Shown in pieces: positions 28,901 to 40,542 of a DNA stretch of 64,000 nucleotides. The stretch covers positions 28,768,001 to 28,832,000 of the forward strand of contig OZ038526.1 in the NCBI GenBank assembly GCA_964036665.1. Direction: 5' to 3'. This DNA comes from Gordius sp. MW1. Lineage: Eukaryota > Nematomorpha > Gordioida > Gordea > Gordiidae. The first letter of the stretch is position 1. The number at the start of each line of letters is the position of its first letter. A program made the position numbers and the translations under genes. The notes under the pieces were generated by a model. The model was given only the letters and a program-made list of their open reading frames with translations. It was not told the origin of the DNA and searched no databases.

Positions 28901-29947
28901 GTACTACAGATGGGCCTGATGGAAGCGATTGACCGGTTGGTTCTACTGATAGTCCAGATGGAAGCGATGGACCAGTTGGTACTACAGATGGGCCTGATGG
29001 AAGCGATGGACCGGTTGGTGCTACTGATGGTCCAGAAGGAACTGATGGACCACTTGGTGCTACAGATGGGCCTGATGGAAGCGATGGACCGGTTGGTGCT
29101 ACTGATGGTCCAGATGGAACTGATGGACCACTTGGTGCTACAGATGGGCCTGATGGAAGCGATGTACCAGTTGGTGCTACTGATGGGCCTGATGGAAGTG
29201 ATGGACCTGTTGGAGCCATTGATGGACCTGATGGCTGACCTGATGTGAGAGATGGACCAGTTGGTGCTACTGATGGGCCTGATGGAAGCGATGGACCAGT
29301 TGGTGCTACTGATGGGCCTGATGGAAGTGATGGACCTGTTGGAGCCACTGATGAACCTGATGGCTGACCTGATGGAAGAGATGGACCAGTTGGTGCTACA
29401 GATGGGCCTGATGAAAGCGATGGACCAGTTGGTGCTACTGATGGGCCTGATGGAAGTGATGGACCTGTTGGAGCCATTGATGGACCTGATGGCTGACCTG
29501 ATGGGAGAGATGGACCAGTTGGTGCTACTGATGGGCCTGATGGAAGCGATGGACCAGTTGGTGCTACTGATGGTCCAGAAGGAACTGATGGACCACTTGG
29601 TGCTACAGATGGGCCTGATGGAAGCGATGGACCCGTTGGTGCTACTGATGGTCCAGATGGAACTGATGGACCACTTGGTGCTACTGATGGAACTGATGGA
29701 CCAGTTGGTGCTTCTGATTGACCTGATGGAAGCGATGGACCTGTTGGTGCTACAGATGAGCCTAATGGAAGTGATAGACCTGTTGGAGCCACTGATGTAC
29801 CGGATGGCTGACCTGATGCGAGAGATAGACCAGTTGGTGCTACTGATGGTCCTGATGGAACTGATAGACTAGTTTGTGCAACGGATGTTTTAGTTGAATG
29901 ATCAGATGGACCTGTTGGTAGTGAACCCGTTGATGCAACTGTCGAGC
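25943..29947 (-). CDS. Mucin-like exon M1 (4,005 nt, 1,335 codons)
   Basis: Acceptor TTGACAATTTAATCAG|GC, donor CTACAG|GTAAAT, phase 1-1. It begins [17 protein letters not shown], less regular than the rest, then settles into the 13-residue repeat [13 protein letters not shown]. This frame is open for the whole exon, while the alternative frames on both strands are interrupted. Ser plus Thr make about a third and Pro another third of residues, with almost no charge or cysteine: a PTS domain suited to dense O-glycosylation. It is the most diverged of the mucin-like exons, carrying variants such as [10 protein letters not shown] and [11 protein letters not shown], and contains internal duplications with 660-bp and 888-bp periods. 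It is probably the oldest copy. Confidence 0.85.
26581..27900 (-). repeat. 660-bp tandem duplication inside exon M1
   Basis: Sequence from 26581 recurs at 27241 with only scattered changes (for example the AGTTAGTGC variant at 26667 and 27327). 660 is a multiple of three but not of 39, so the duplicated block includes length-variant repeats. Confidence 0.75.
27980..29755 (-). repeat. 888-bp tandem duplication inside exon M1
   Basis: Rare variants GGCTGCCCTGATTGAAG (27982 and 28870) and GATGAACCTGATGG (28462 and 29350) are each 888 bp apart, marking two copies of one block. 888 keeps frame. Confidence 0.75.
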
Positions 29948-32905
29948 CTGATTAAATTGTCAAAAATGGTAACGGAACTCAATCAAAATGTTAAACTTTG
30001 CATTCAACGTTTGAAAATCTTCATTTTAATTACTATCGAAATTATGATCGAAGACTTACTGTAAATTGTGCCTTGTGTGGTTTTCGTTGCGTTTGTTGCT
30101 TTACAAATGACATCTGATAAGTCTAATAGAATATTTTTATAATTCGCATATATTTAAAATTTAATTACTTATCACATCAATAACAATATGTATCTTGATT
30201 CTTATGTAGAACACTAAATAACAAAATATTTATTAATTTTCATATTTAAACTATCTTATATGAGACTTTTCAAAAACCAATATTACCTTTTTGCACAGAC
30301 ACTCCAGAATAATTGCATTCAAAAACTATAAAAAATAAATAGTATAATTATTAGTTTACACAAAATAAATATGTAATAAGTGTCTAGTAATTATTAGTTT
30401 TACAAATTATATATAAATATAAAAAAATATAATTATATTTATATTTTAATATACTTTAAAATGACTATTGTTTCTAGGGCGCCCAGGTCTTAAACTATTT
30501 TTTAGTGTTATACACCTTAGTTTAACTATATAACATGTGTGTTAAAGGAAGATAGTAACAAAGTTGTGATGTAATATGTATCAGCCCACGTTGCGAGGTT
30601 TGAACGTTTATCATCTTATGTTATAGTTTGGGCCCTGCCCCCAAAAATATTTCGGGTTTGGCCGGGATCGCCCGCCCTACAAAAAACCTGTGCCCGAAAA
30701 AGACCAGATTGCCCGGCCCGGCCCGCTGCCCAAATCTGCCCTGCCCGCCCTTGTTTAAATAATGTATTATTTTGTTACTTTTTTATTTAATTGTATATGA
30801 AAATGCTAAAAGAGTTATGAAACTTGATTTCGCCATCCATCCCCAAGTTATTAATTTTTCTATAATTTTTGCCCTAACTACTCTATTTCCATCAAGTCCC
30901 TATCCTACCTACGTTCCTGGAAAGGATTAAAATATTTATATTTATGTAGCCCTTTCATTGTTCGTTAATACAAAAGCGTCATGCCCAAATTGACACAATT
31001 CTTGCAAGTGTTAAATTTCATTCTAATATCATTTAATTTTTTTTATCAAATCTTATTCGGTTTAACAAAGCTTCCTCAATTCGCCTTTATTATTCCCTTA
31101 TCACTCGTTGCTATCGCTAAGCTATTACTTATTTTTACAATAATAGATTTCTATACTTTTCTTTTTTTGCTTTAAATTAAAAAAAAAATCCATTAATTAC
31201 ATTTAAATCATATTGATATTATGAAAAAAGTAAGTTCTAAGAGTACAGATTAACTAATTGAACTAATTTTATTCAATAAAAACTTTATTTATAGGGTAGT
31301 GGCTTAACCGGGTTTACCCAAAAGGGGAGTATAACTTTGTTTATTGTAAGTTTATTTATAAATATGTATAATTTAAACTTAATTAAAAAATATCTACATA
31401 ATAACTAATATTTTGCTGTTATATGATTTGTAACGTTCTGACATGTTTGTACCTTAATGCATTAGCAATTAATATATAAAATATTTGACCTAGAGCGCTT
31501 TTGCCAGTGATAACAATATTTTAAAGACACTCTGGCCAAATATTTTAGAGACCTATTAGGATTAAAATTAAAAATTAAAAGTTTCATTTGGAAATCATTC
31601 GACTTTCAAATAATCAAGGAAATTACATTTTGTCTGGTGTAATAAAATATTTGTTTCATTCAATATGCCATTAATTCAATGTTTATTTTTTTAAATTGGT
31701 TGAAAGAATTTGAGATCGCAAAATTTCGGGCCTAACAGGCAAATTTAATATTTCGGGCCGGGCATTTCGGGCAGCTCTAATGTTTCGGGTGGGCCCGGGC
31801 GGACACCTAAAAGGGTTCGGGCGGGAAACAAGGTTAAAACATTGAACCGGGCCGGGTTCGGGCATAAAATTCCAAACAAATCTGACCTCTGGTGCCCGAC
31901 GCAATGCAATCCCACAGAAATAACAATTTAAAAATTATTTTTTTAAATACACACAACTATATTTTAGATAAATATAACGTTTGTTCAGAAGATCTAATAT
32001 AAATTTAAAACTCCAACCCCTCCTCCCTTATAATCATAATTTGATCAAATTGGGAATATTAAACTGTTTTTACATTTCTTAATAGCAGTTAGATCTTTAA
32101 TTAGCTAATACAATAAAGTTTGATTACTTAAAAATTTAGCTGATTAGGTTGTAGCAAGAGTAATTGATCTTATTCATCATACTTACCCTGTAAAAAGTAG
32201 ATTAATTGCAATCAATTTCTTTATATCATGTTGTAAAATAATTTTCAAATGTAAGATAAGCCTAAATTTTTAATTGAAAAAATAATGAGGCGAGATCGGG
32301 CTCTAAAAATTATACACATTTCGTTTCGGAAGGAATTTGGACAAAATGAAAATGGAAATATTGGGCTCAGGCCTTCTATTACATTTAGCTATCTAGGCCA
32401 GAGTCATACACGTGTCACACAAAATCGAACCCGAAATTGTCGGCTATGGGTTAAAACAAATTGACTTTAAAAAACTCTGACATATTTTCATATATTTTAT
32501 AAAAATTGTGTAAAAAGGGTAATCTTCGGAGGCTGTTGCATCAATAATGTTTTTTTATAATTCAATAATTTAATACTTGGTTTTTGTTGTTGTTTGGGTG
32601 CGGGGTAAGGGTAAAAATGTATTTTGGAGTCAGGTGAAAAATACGAAAATGATTTCCGAGTCGGGTCGGATGTGTGTTTAAATTCCAAAAGAGTTTACGG
32701 ATGGGGTTAAAAAAAATCACATTCAAAGGACTCTAGTCTAAAGGTTGCGCACATGTGTATGCGCCTAAATTCTCTCCTTTTAAGTCTAATAAGGTAAGTG
32801 TAGCCGCTTATTATTTGAGCCTTAGCATTTTTAGCTAAAAATATCAATCTTATATAGGCTGTGAAAAAATTGGTATTATTATGCAAACCAATGTTTATAT
32901 CTTAC
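29948..32905 (-). other. Intron between exon 27 and M1
   Basis: AT-rich, non-coding. It holds the transposon at 30698-31891, itself inserted in an older GC-rich sequence (about 30630-30697 and after 31899). Short ORFs here look like chance or transposon debris. Confidence 0.6.
30698..31891. mobile_element. hAT-like non-autonomous element, copy 1
   Basis: Flanked by the exact 8-bp duplication GTGCCCGA (30690-30697 and 31892-31899). The right end in reverse reads CAGAGGTCAGATT and the left end is a decayed version (AAAAGACCAGATT). Both ends carry GC-rich subterminal CCCGGCCCG blocks in an AT-rich body. The interior aligns with the element at 44038-44839. No intact transposase. The target itself was a GC-rich repeat, so this is a nested insertion. 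Confidence 0.8.
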
Positions 32906-33133
32906 AAAATTTCCAATCAGGATACTTCCAATTCCAATTATTAACCAAGCACGCTGGTATGTATTCTTTCAAATTGGATATGAAACAAGAACACATCGAT
33001 TTATAGATAGAAAACACAACGATTTTAATATCCTTAGCCTCACACCCGGTATTTTGGATATCTTGACATCGATATGTGAAAATATAGACAGGAACACCGT
33101 TGAAATCCTTTTTATAGAAAACCAATAGTTTTC
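32906..33133 (-). CDS. Exon 27: globular region, part 3 (cysteine-containing)
   Basis: 228 nt, acceptor TATTTTAAATAG, donor TTTT|GTAAGATA, phase 1-1. It encodes 75 full residues beginning KLLVFYKKDFNGVPVYIF, with five cysteines, and a sixth is created at the junction with the first mucin-like exon (T plus GC). The pattern K-L-x-V-F...Y-I-F-T-Y-R-C loosely recalls the second conserved region of lipocalins, but I would not assign that family without a profile search. Confidence 0.6.
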
Positions 33134-33204
33134 CTATTTAAAATATACATACGCATATATTATCAACTTCGTATGCAAAAAGTAATATTTAAGGCGAATG
33201 ATAC

Positions 33205-33305
33205 CTTGTAAATTGTCTGAACCCGTGAATTGGGTGGGGCTAAGTATGCTTCCATCTTCATTTATGTCCAATAAAATTTCACGAAAATTGCCGAAACGTC
33301 CCTTG
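33205..33305 (-). CDS. Exon 26: globular region, part 2
   Basis: 101 nt, acceptor ACATTCGTTCTTAG, donor CAAG|GTATCA, phase 2 to phase 1, which joins in frame with the preceding and following exons. It encodes 33 residues beginning KGRFGNFREILLDIN and ending FTGSDNLQ. Confidence 0.6.
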
Positions 33306-34973
33306 CTAAGAACGAATGTAATTAATATAAAGTTTAAAGGTTTCAATGGAATGTGTAAATGTCCAACCTAGCATGACGCTTGTATGTTTGGAAATAAATT
33401 TCGCAACGAAATTAGACAAGACATTTTTGGGTGACTTAGTCATTTTAAAGTTTAAGACAAATGTTATCTACTTTCTTAAGATTTGTAAATAAGTTAATTA
33501 GGGGAGACCGGGGACTAAATAGCCATAAAAAAATTCAATCGCGTTTAAAAAAACTAAAAATTATTTTTTCAATTTTTTTGTTGGAACGTAATTTTAAGGT
33601 CTTTAGGAAAAAACTTCGAATTGAAAGAATTCATAGTTTTCTCTCAAATTAAATTTAAAAAAAACAAAAATCCTAAAAATTTAAAAAATGCCCGGGGCAA
33701 GTCATAGCCCCTTTCGGGGATAGATTATCTCTTACATTTTCGCTTCCTATTGGTGTATAATAACTCAAATCAATAAAAAACTGCTATATTATAAAAAACA
33801 TAAAGAGTGCAAATGTAGTATGGTTATATTTTACATAATACAAATAAAAAAGGGTCAAGATGACAATCTGAGTTAGGTACCCATAAAAGACAAATTCTGC
33901 AATGGTAAAATCTTTAAATAGTCTATTAATATTCCAAATTACATTAATAAATTATTATTAAACAAAATTATTGTTTTTTAAATCTTTATATTTGTCTACG
34001 GAATGAAAAATGGCTAGCACTAGCCCCTCTTCGACTAGCCCCGACCCCTATTTTTATAAACAATTAATAATTTAACATGTTATATTGCAAATAAAAATTT
34101 AATTTAGACGGTTTTTATATAAAAAAGATAACTTAAATTAGTCCAAAATATACAGCCAAAAAATTTTTATGTCCAAAATACAAAACTTTCTCAAGGCTAC
34201 TAATAGCTCCAAAAAATAGTTTTTCCTCTATAAAAATTTTAAATTTTATTTTTTATAAAAAAAAATGTTTACTTATACCTTATGAAAAAATACACATATG
34301 GTTTAAATTTTAATTATATATCATTATTATTTAAATAAATGATTACAAAGATAATAGTAACCCCGGGCTACGATTAGCCCCGGTCTCCCCTATAACCACT
34401 CGCACTCTAATATAACTAAGGGCCTGCAAGTCACTTCTTTCAACTCGAACCCATCATTAATGCATTTTTAACTTTTCAACTCGAAGCAGACCCGACCCAA
34501 AAATAAAAAGAAATCGAAATACATTTTAAATTTATACGACATATTAGATTATCAGTTTCAAAAAACGAATTGATGTCACAAATCCCGAGTTTACAACGTG
34601 TTTTTTTTAATTTAGAATAAATATCGTTACGTTCAAAATTTTGGATCTCATTGATCTGCTCATAGTTTTGTAAAAATTTTATCATAAACTTGTTTGGATA
34701 ATCAATATTTTTAAAGACTTATTATCGGGATTATTTTAGGACGAAATAAAATAATAATGATTAAAATTAGGAGAAATGCAAATTACATTTTCATCAATTG
34801 TATACTATAAAAAACCAACTCAAATAAAGTTGTTAATTAATCTTCCAGGCTTCTACAAAACTGCATGACTCTGTATTTTTATCGCCCTAAAATATTTTCG
34901 ATATTTAATCTTTAAAAATGTTCTTTACAAGGGTCAAAATCATCTATAAAACAATATTTTAAAAAGCATTTAC
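33306..34973 (-). other. Intron between exons 25 and 26
   Basis: AT-rich; contains the TA-flanked element at 33501-34390 and nothing else I can support. Confidence 0.55.
33501..34390. mobile_element. TA-flanked inverted-repeat element (MITE), copy 1
   Basis: Ends in the inverted repeat GGGGAGACCGGGG, both sides bordered by TA, as for Tc1/mariner-type target duplication. The 890-bp interior has repeated AGCCCC motifs and no coding potential. A diverged relative lies at about 40790-41356. Confidence 0.7.
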
Positions 34974-35098
34974 CTATAACCGATGCTGGTGTACATTAAG
35001 GTATTATCACTGTTAATGTCCAAATTTTCATAAATATCAACGGTCGGATCTAAAGAGCCATCATAGAATGCAACGGAATGATAATCTTTATTGGGAAG
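34974..35098 (-). CDS. Exon 25: globular region, part 1
   Basis: 125 nt, acceptor CATATTTAG, donor TATAG|GTAAATG. It is open in one frame only, phase 0 at the start and phase 2 at the end, encoding 41 full residues beginning LPNKDYHSVAFYDGSLD and ending TLMYTSIGY. Composition is that of an ordinary folded domain, rich in Asp, Asn and Tyr, unlike the linkers. I do not recognise the family. Confidence 0.6.
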
Positions 35099-35478
35099 CT
35101 AAATATGAAATAGTTCATAATAAATTTATTACTATAATGTCATTAAAATAATAATGCATCTTTTAGAGTACTAATGTCGATACTCTCTTCCAACATCATG
35201 ATTTATCCGTGTAAAATAAATTTTTTAATAGAGGTGTTATTTTTTATCCAGAAAAATTATAAGTTTAGGTGAACTTATGTTCTAAATTAAAATCCTATAG
35301 ATCGGACAAATGACAAAAAAAACAAAATAAAAAGGACTATGATCTAATCTTTTAGCCAACTTTATAAGGCACACTAATTTTTACCAACTAACATCATCTT
35401 AAAAGTGCAGTATGATGCTACTTATTTTTACAAAAAGTAATGGCAATAAATATTGCTGAAAACGTTTTGCTTAGTTAC

Positions 35479-35530
35479 TTATCAGGCAAAAGATCACAAT
35501 GGAAATCGTTAAATCCAACACGATTTCCAT
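35479..35530 (-). CDS. Possible alternative first exon with signal-like peptide
   Basis: An ATG followed by 17 hydrophobic codons (MEIVLDLTISIVIFCLI) ends at a fair donor (A|GTAACT), phase 1. If the exons at 35.1-32.9 kb belong to a separate gene or use an internal promoter, this could be its secretory start. Against it, the ATG end lies in an 11-bp inverted repeat (35499-35530) and the phase does not fit the next exon directly. Confidence 0.25.
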
Positions 35531-35767
35531 ACACGGATCAATGCCATCCGTTTAGTTATAGAGCGTTTTTATATATTTTAGTCGTGCGTGTATGTAAATT
35601 TTTGTATACCATTTAATAAAGATTTTATTGTCTTTATAATATTAACAACACAAACAAAGTTATTAATAACTTTGTTGACCCTTTAATCTTACATGATTTG
35701 TACATCGATATAAATCTTAGTTTTAAAGAAAATAATAGATAAATATATATATAATCCTTGTAATTAC

Positions 35768-35787
35768 TCCAAGCCAGTCGATAGGAA
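35768..35787 (-). CDS. Candidate bridging exon (20 nt)
   Basis: Acceptor TTGCCCTTAG, donor GGA|GTAATT. Read from phase 1 it encodes PIDWLG and ends in phase 0, which is what is needed to join the phase-1 micro-exons to the phase-0 acceptor of the next exon. The support is only phase logic and moderate splice sites. Confidence 0.25.
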
Positions 35788-36802
35788 CTAAGGGCAATCT
35801 TGATGGAAGACAGTTTTGACTTTTACCATATAAAGACTCTATTAAAATACAATATTATTACAATTAGATCAATCAATCTAGATATGTAAGTGAAAACAAA
35901 GATAACATTGTTTTTTAAGCGTTAGTTAAAATTGTATTTTAAGTTAAATTTATACTATCCAGTTTAAAGTTTAATATTCTAAATACGTCGATAGAGCTAA
36001 ATGTGGAAGACTTAAGGATATTATAAGTCGATGCTTACAAAAAATGAAACGATTTAAAATGTTTCAGGCTATGCTAAAAGGTTTAATGAATGCTTCTAAA
36101 AGATAGTTCGTATAGAGGCGTAATGGGGCAAAATGATTTTAGAGGCGCAAACCCTAAAAACATTGTGTTTTTTACTTATTTTTTACTTATGATTTCTATT
36201 TTGTATGAAAAATATAAGGGGGAGGAGCATAAATTATCAAAAATAAACTTAAGCAAAACCCGACCTACACAAAATAGTTATTATTTATTAGTGAGATTAC
36301 CGTATATTGCAAATTTTATTTTGATTTGAACAGATATTTGAATGCCTGTATAAAAAATGCAAATATATTGAAAATATTTTTTACATATGAAATAATGGTA
36401 TTGTAAAATGGATTATGATAAAATTTATTATATTCATTTATTGAAAAATTTTTATTTTAATTTTAAGATAAATTTATGTATGTCCCTAAAACTAGCCTTT
36501 TCCCGTATTTTTTTAAATACTTTATAATTCTTTTTATGAATATTTATCGCTATTTTAAATAAAGGGTATAAAAATATAAATTATTACAAATATTGTTTCA
36601 TTTAAAAAGTCCTTCCCTTAAAAATTTGATAGTTTTAGAGATTTTGGATAATTTAAATGTTGTAGGAAAACATAGTTTGGAAATATCTTACTGATTTGAA
36701 CAAAGGTGATTGATGAATATACATATGATCGATCTAAGTGGCGTATAAAAAAATTAATTATGTGCGCAATCCAAATCGAGTTGTAGAATTAAAATAACTT
36801 AC

Positions 36803-36853
36803 AATTAATTTTTTTGACGACAGTGATTTTTAGGGAAAAGAACAATTTGATCA
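36803..36853 (-). CDS. Exon 24: 51-nt micro-exon
   Basis: Acceptor CATTTTTAG, donor AATT|GTAAGTT, phase 1-1, encoding IKLFFSLKITVVKKIN. It is the counterpart of the exon at 52114-52164 by length, donor and the shared pattern L..SL.I. Confidence 0.65.
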
Positions 36854-36899
36854 CTAAAAATGATTAAAAAGAATTAATAATATTGATTTTGTTAAATAC

Positions 36900-36938
36900 T
36901 GATGACGTCCACTCTTCCCATCATAAAAGAATCAATTT
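36900..36938 (-). CDS. Exon 23: 39-nt micro-exon
   Basis: Acceptor TTAATTTTTAG, donor A|GTATTT, phase 1-1, encoding IDSFMMGRVDVI. It is the counterpart of the exon at 52214-52252 (IEELFTNQINQI), and the next exon is only 46 bp away, as in the first cassette. Confidence 0.65.
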
Positions 36939-37383
36939 CTAAAAATTAATAAAAATATATATGATAACATTATAATGCAAAGTATATATTTACAAAAAAT
37001 ATTAATCATTTCATTAAATTAATAATCATTTAGGGTAGTGTCATTTTTAATATAGGCAAAGGTTATTGTAATTTAAAAAATAAGAAGCGCCTTCAAGTCT
37101 GGTTATTTTTTTTTAATATAGCAATGGTTTTATTGAGAGGTTTTAAGATAGAATGCAAAAAAATTTGAAAAATTATAAATATTTTGTTATATACATTTTT
37201 AATGTTTTAAGTTAAAATTTGTCAATATAGTTTATTTAGATTGTCTAATTTAAATAACTTTTTGTCATACATATTATATTAATAATTATATTATTAGTAT
37301 TTAAAGCCTGGAAACGAAGGTATATTTGTTTTTATGATAAATATATTGAGGGTTTTCTTAATCTAAGTTTAAAGAGTTTATAC

Positions 37384-37428
37384 CTTCTTCACTATTGGAG
37401 TTATCGGAAATATCTTTCAACTCGTTCG
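37384..37428 (-). CDS. Exon 22: 45-nt micro-exon
   Basis: Acceptor AACTTAATATAG, donor GAAG|GTATAAAC, phase 1-1, encoding NELKDISDNSNSEE. It is the counterpart of the exon at 52776-52820, with the same length, first dinucleotide CG and donor type. Confidence 0.65.
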
Positions 37429-39656
37429 CTATATTAAGTTACATTAGATAAGTCATATGTATAAAAATGTTTTATGTGTAAAACATTGAATGTATTTGTA
37501 TATTTGCAAAATGTAGATAAAAAATCCTTAAATTATGTATATAATATCAAGCGTATAATATATGTGTACGATAGAGTTGATTAAAATTTAAAAAAATAAT
37601 AAAACATGTTGAATTATGATTTCGCCGTTAGAAAATCAGTTATTCAGATTTAACTGAGAGGTTTTAAGACGCAAGTTAATGTCGGAGTTTAGCTTTGTAA
37701 TTGAGCCTTAAAGTGGTACAGTTTAAAATGTGACACTATAAATTAAAAGTTAAATTATTGCTTTAGAGAAACGCAAAACATGATCGATTCTCACGTTTAA
37801 AAAATGTTTATCATATTTTATAAATATGGAATTATTTATTATGTGAATTAGTTTTAAATAAAAATGAAGAAAATATTGCCCCAAGCGCCAAAGGATGATC
37901 AAATTTCTTTAATTTTACAAATATTTTTTTTTATTTAAGTATACTAAGATAGTTTTTATATAGCTTAATTCCCTAAATGAGACATTGAGCCCAAAATTTA
38001 AAAGGGTGGACAAGATTGCGGTCAATTTTATTCCAATTATTATAACTCAATACAAATTTAACTTACTATTCGCTTTTAAAAATTAATTGTTTTAAAAACT
38101 AACGAACTACAAATTAAAGACCTCTTATATTTTTGTTGCTTTCGGTTTTTTAGGAATAATTTGTACTCCAAATCAAAATTTTAAGAAACACATTGGATTA
38201 TTTATAAATCTTTAGTTTTAGAGATGACACAAAATTTGGAAGATTGGGAAATTTTCCCTGGAAATTCAATTGGTAATTATCAAATTCTCTTGTAGTTTCC
38301 CTTTTCGTTTATTATATATGATACAGATACACCATAAATTTTAAATAATATTTTATTATACCTCATAGTTATTCAATTTTCATTTAATATCGGCTTTTGA
38401 TTTTGATTTATTCTCAGGTCTACATTTGCAAAATAAATATTGAAAGTTTATATGGGCTAGTTTTGCTTTTGATTACACAACGCCTTGAATTTTGGGAATG
38501 GATGTGCGCTAATTAAGCTATTGGGGCACTTGCGGTTAGAATAATTCCACTGCCGCTTTCTAGTGCGGCTTCAGAAATAATTTAGTTTAAGTTCGGTAAT
38601 ATTCGTAGTAAACAGTGAAACTAACTGGCGAATCAAAAGGTTCGCTAAATTGTGGCATTAAGACAAATTATATGGCGATAATATCTTTCTATTCTAGGTC
38701 ATCATCACTGTGTGTGAGTGTAGATGAAGATGTTGCAAAAAAATGAATTAGAAAGCGATTTACGATGATGAAATGCCTATGAAATTATTTATTGTCAATG
38801 CCTTGTAATTATATATGTTGTTAAAAGAGTTGTTAAATTGCTAACTTGCTTCAACTCCAGCTACCATCTGCTCGAGTTTCTGCTCGGCCCTTCAGCATTT
38901 TTATATGCTACTGTTCTGCCTAGTGCCCCGAACAGCGAGCACATATTGTGCTAACGAGCATATTAAGCAACTCAGTGTGCGTGCTCGCTTCTGGAGTTTG
39001 AAGCAAGTTAGCAATTTAACAACTCTAGTTGTTAACAAATGGTGAGGTTGGATGATGGGATTCAATATTTCTATGTCTCATAATTACGTGCAAAGTTTAT
39101 ATTAAATTTCTTGATGCATGTTTTTAAATTAATTTACCGTATATAGTAGTCTCAGTAAATAGGTTAGAGTTAAATGGTTTGTTTTTTGTATTTATATTAT
39201 TTATTTAAATGACCTTACATGGGGTCCTCTATTTCTCATATTATTTATTATTTTCCGTATTTCCCCTGGGAAATTATAGCATCTCTAACCATGGCATACA
39301 ATCTTTATATAATTTAACCAAGAAAAATACCCTGCTTTTTATTGTAAAGATAAGTTTAGTATTTTTGAAAGAGAAGCATCTTATTATTATGTGCATTTAT
39401 GACTTCAACTATGAATATTATAAAAAAAATGGCCTTTTAGTTAATTATTATCAAGTCTCGTTAGATAAAAGGTCGAGGAAATTTTGTAACCTATCCATAT
39501 TTTAATCGATATTGTTGTATAATAGTATTATTTAAACAAATTCTACATGAAATTTTAAGCTATATGAATTTTTTGAATAATACATGTGACATAGCAAACA
39601 CATATGTCGGTTAAGCATTTTTAATCATATACATTTTCTATAAATAAAGGACTTAC
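37429..39656 (-). other. Intron between exons 21 and 22
   Basis: AT-rich; contains the 203-bp inverted-repeat element at 38825-39027. No other feature seen. Confidence 0.5.
38825..39027. mobile_element. 203-bp hAT-like MITE
   Basis: Inverted ends of about 33 bp beginning AGAGTTGTTAAATTGCTAAC, with the exact 8-bp target duplication GTTGTTAA (38817-38824 and 39028-39035). No ORF. Confidence 0.85.
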
Positions 39657-39695
39657 TAAGTTCGCCGATATGATTCATAGCATTTTGATCATCAC
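39657..39695 (-). CDS. Exon 21: 39-nt micro-exon
   Basis: Acceptor AATTATCTTTTAG, strong donor A|GTAAGTCC, phase 1-1, encoding DDQNAMNHIGEL. Confidence 0.7.
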
Positions 39696-40273
39696 CTAAA
39701 AGATAATTGTTCATAAATTAAACATTTGTATCAACATAAAATTCAAAGATTTTATATTATATGGTTACATAAAGTTATATACAATTTATTATTTGCTTTA
39801 CAGTGTTAAATATTTTGAAAGAACGTTATTGTTAATTTAGTAAACATTGTTATGTTCATAAACGATTCTTTTGTTTTCCCAATTATTGTGTTATATCATT
39901 AATTTAGTTCCAGTAGTGCCTCATTATTAAGGCATTTGAATAATTATTCACTTCATATAAATGACATATGTTTAATAATAATTGATGTAGCCATTAATTC
40001 AACCTATTTATAAAGTAAATTCCGATCCTTTAGGTGTCCAGCAGGTATAATATTTCAACATTTTCTTATATTAAAAATGCATTAAAAATTTGCTTTTGAA
40101 AAAATGGCATTGGCAAAAAATTAGAATATTTAATAAAAATATGGCAAACAATGACCTTTAATAAAACAAAATAAATAGGATATGCAAGCCTAAACTCGGT
40201 TAAATTATTATATTTTGTCTTCTTAATGATTTTATGAACAAATGTAAACTAAATTAATTAAAGTGTAAATTAC
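39696..40273 (-). other. Intron between exons 20 and 21
   Basis: AT-rich intron of 578 bp; I see nothing in it. Confidence 0.5.
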
Positions 40274-40306
40274 CCGATGAATTTGGATCAGAACTATCGC
40301 ATTTAC
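40274..40306 (-). CDS. Exon 20: 33-nt micro-exon after domain 2
   Basis: Acceptor GATAATTAACAG, donor TCGG|GTAATT, phase 1-1. Its GT completes the sixth cysteine of domain 2 and it then encodes KCDSSDPNSS, adding an extra cysteine. It matches the 33-nt exon after domain 1 in length, position, first dinucleotide and donor. Confidence 0.75.
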
Positions 40307-40542
40307 CTGTTAATTATCAAATTGCGTTTATATTATTAGAGATTAATCATAATAACATATAATCGTATAGATATAGACAAATCAAATTTTCATGTATGCC
40401 ATTATGAAACAACCTTAAAATCTTACTTTTACATATACCTTTTTCTACCATTTTTAAAGGCGTTTTTTAAAGTAAATTTATTAATTGCAGCTAACAACTT
40501 CTTTTAGAGCGTATTAATAATAGATATATATATAATACTTAC

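Larger units (their letters stand above)
35099..36802 (-). other. Uncertain stretch between micro-exons and globular exons
   Basis: Apart from two low-confidence candidate exons (35479-35530, 35768-35787) I see no convincing exon. A bridge from phase 1 to phase 0 must lie here if the exons on both sides belong to one gene. Confidence 0.4.

Noticed and set aside
52..29872. Long plus-strand frames rich in Leu/Met/Glu/Asp across the arrays (for example 5077-7131, 26222-28360)
   Set aside because: They are shadows: the 39-bp period keeps every frame open. They are closed at several places (24464, 26221, 28360, 29250) where the minus PTS frame stays open, and they lack matching splice sites.
36000..36075. 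Possible exon with strong acceptor (CCTTTTAG) and donor (TTTT|GTAAGC) near 36.03-36.07 kb
   Set aside because: In the phase required after exon 24 it meets TAG in its first codons; it works only as phase 0 to 2, which matches no neighbour.
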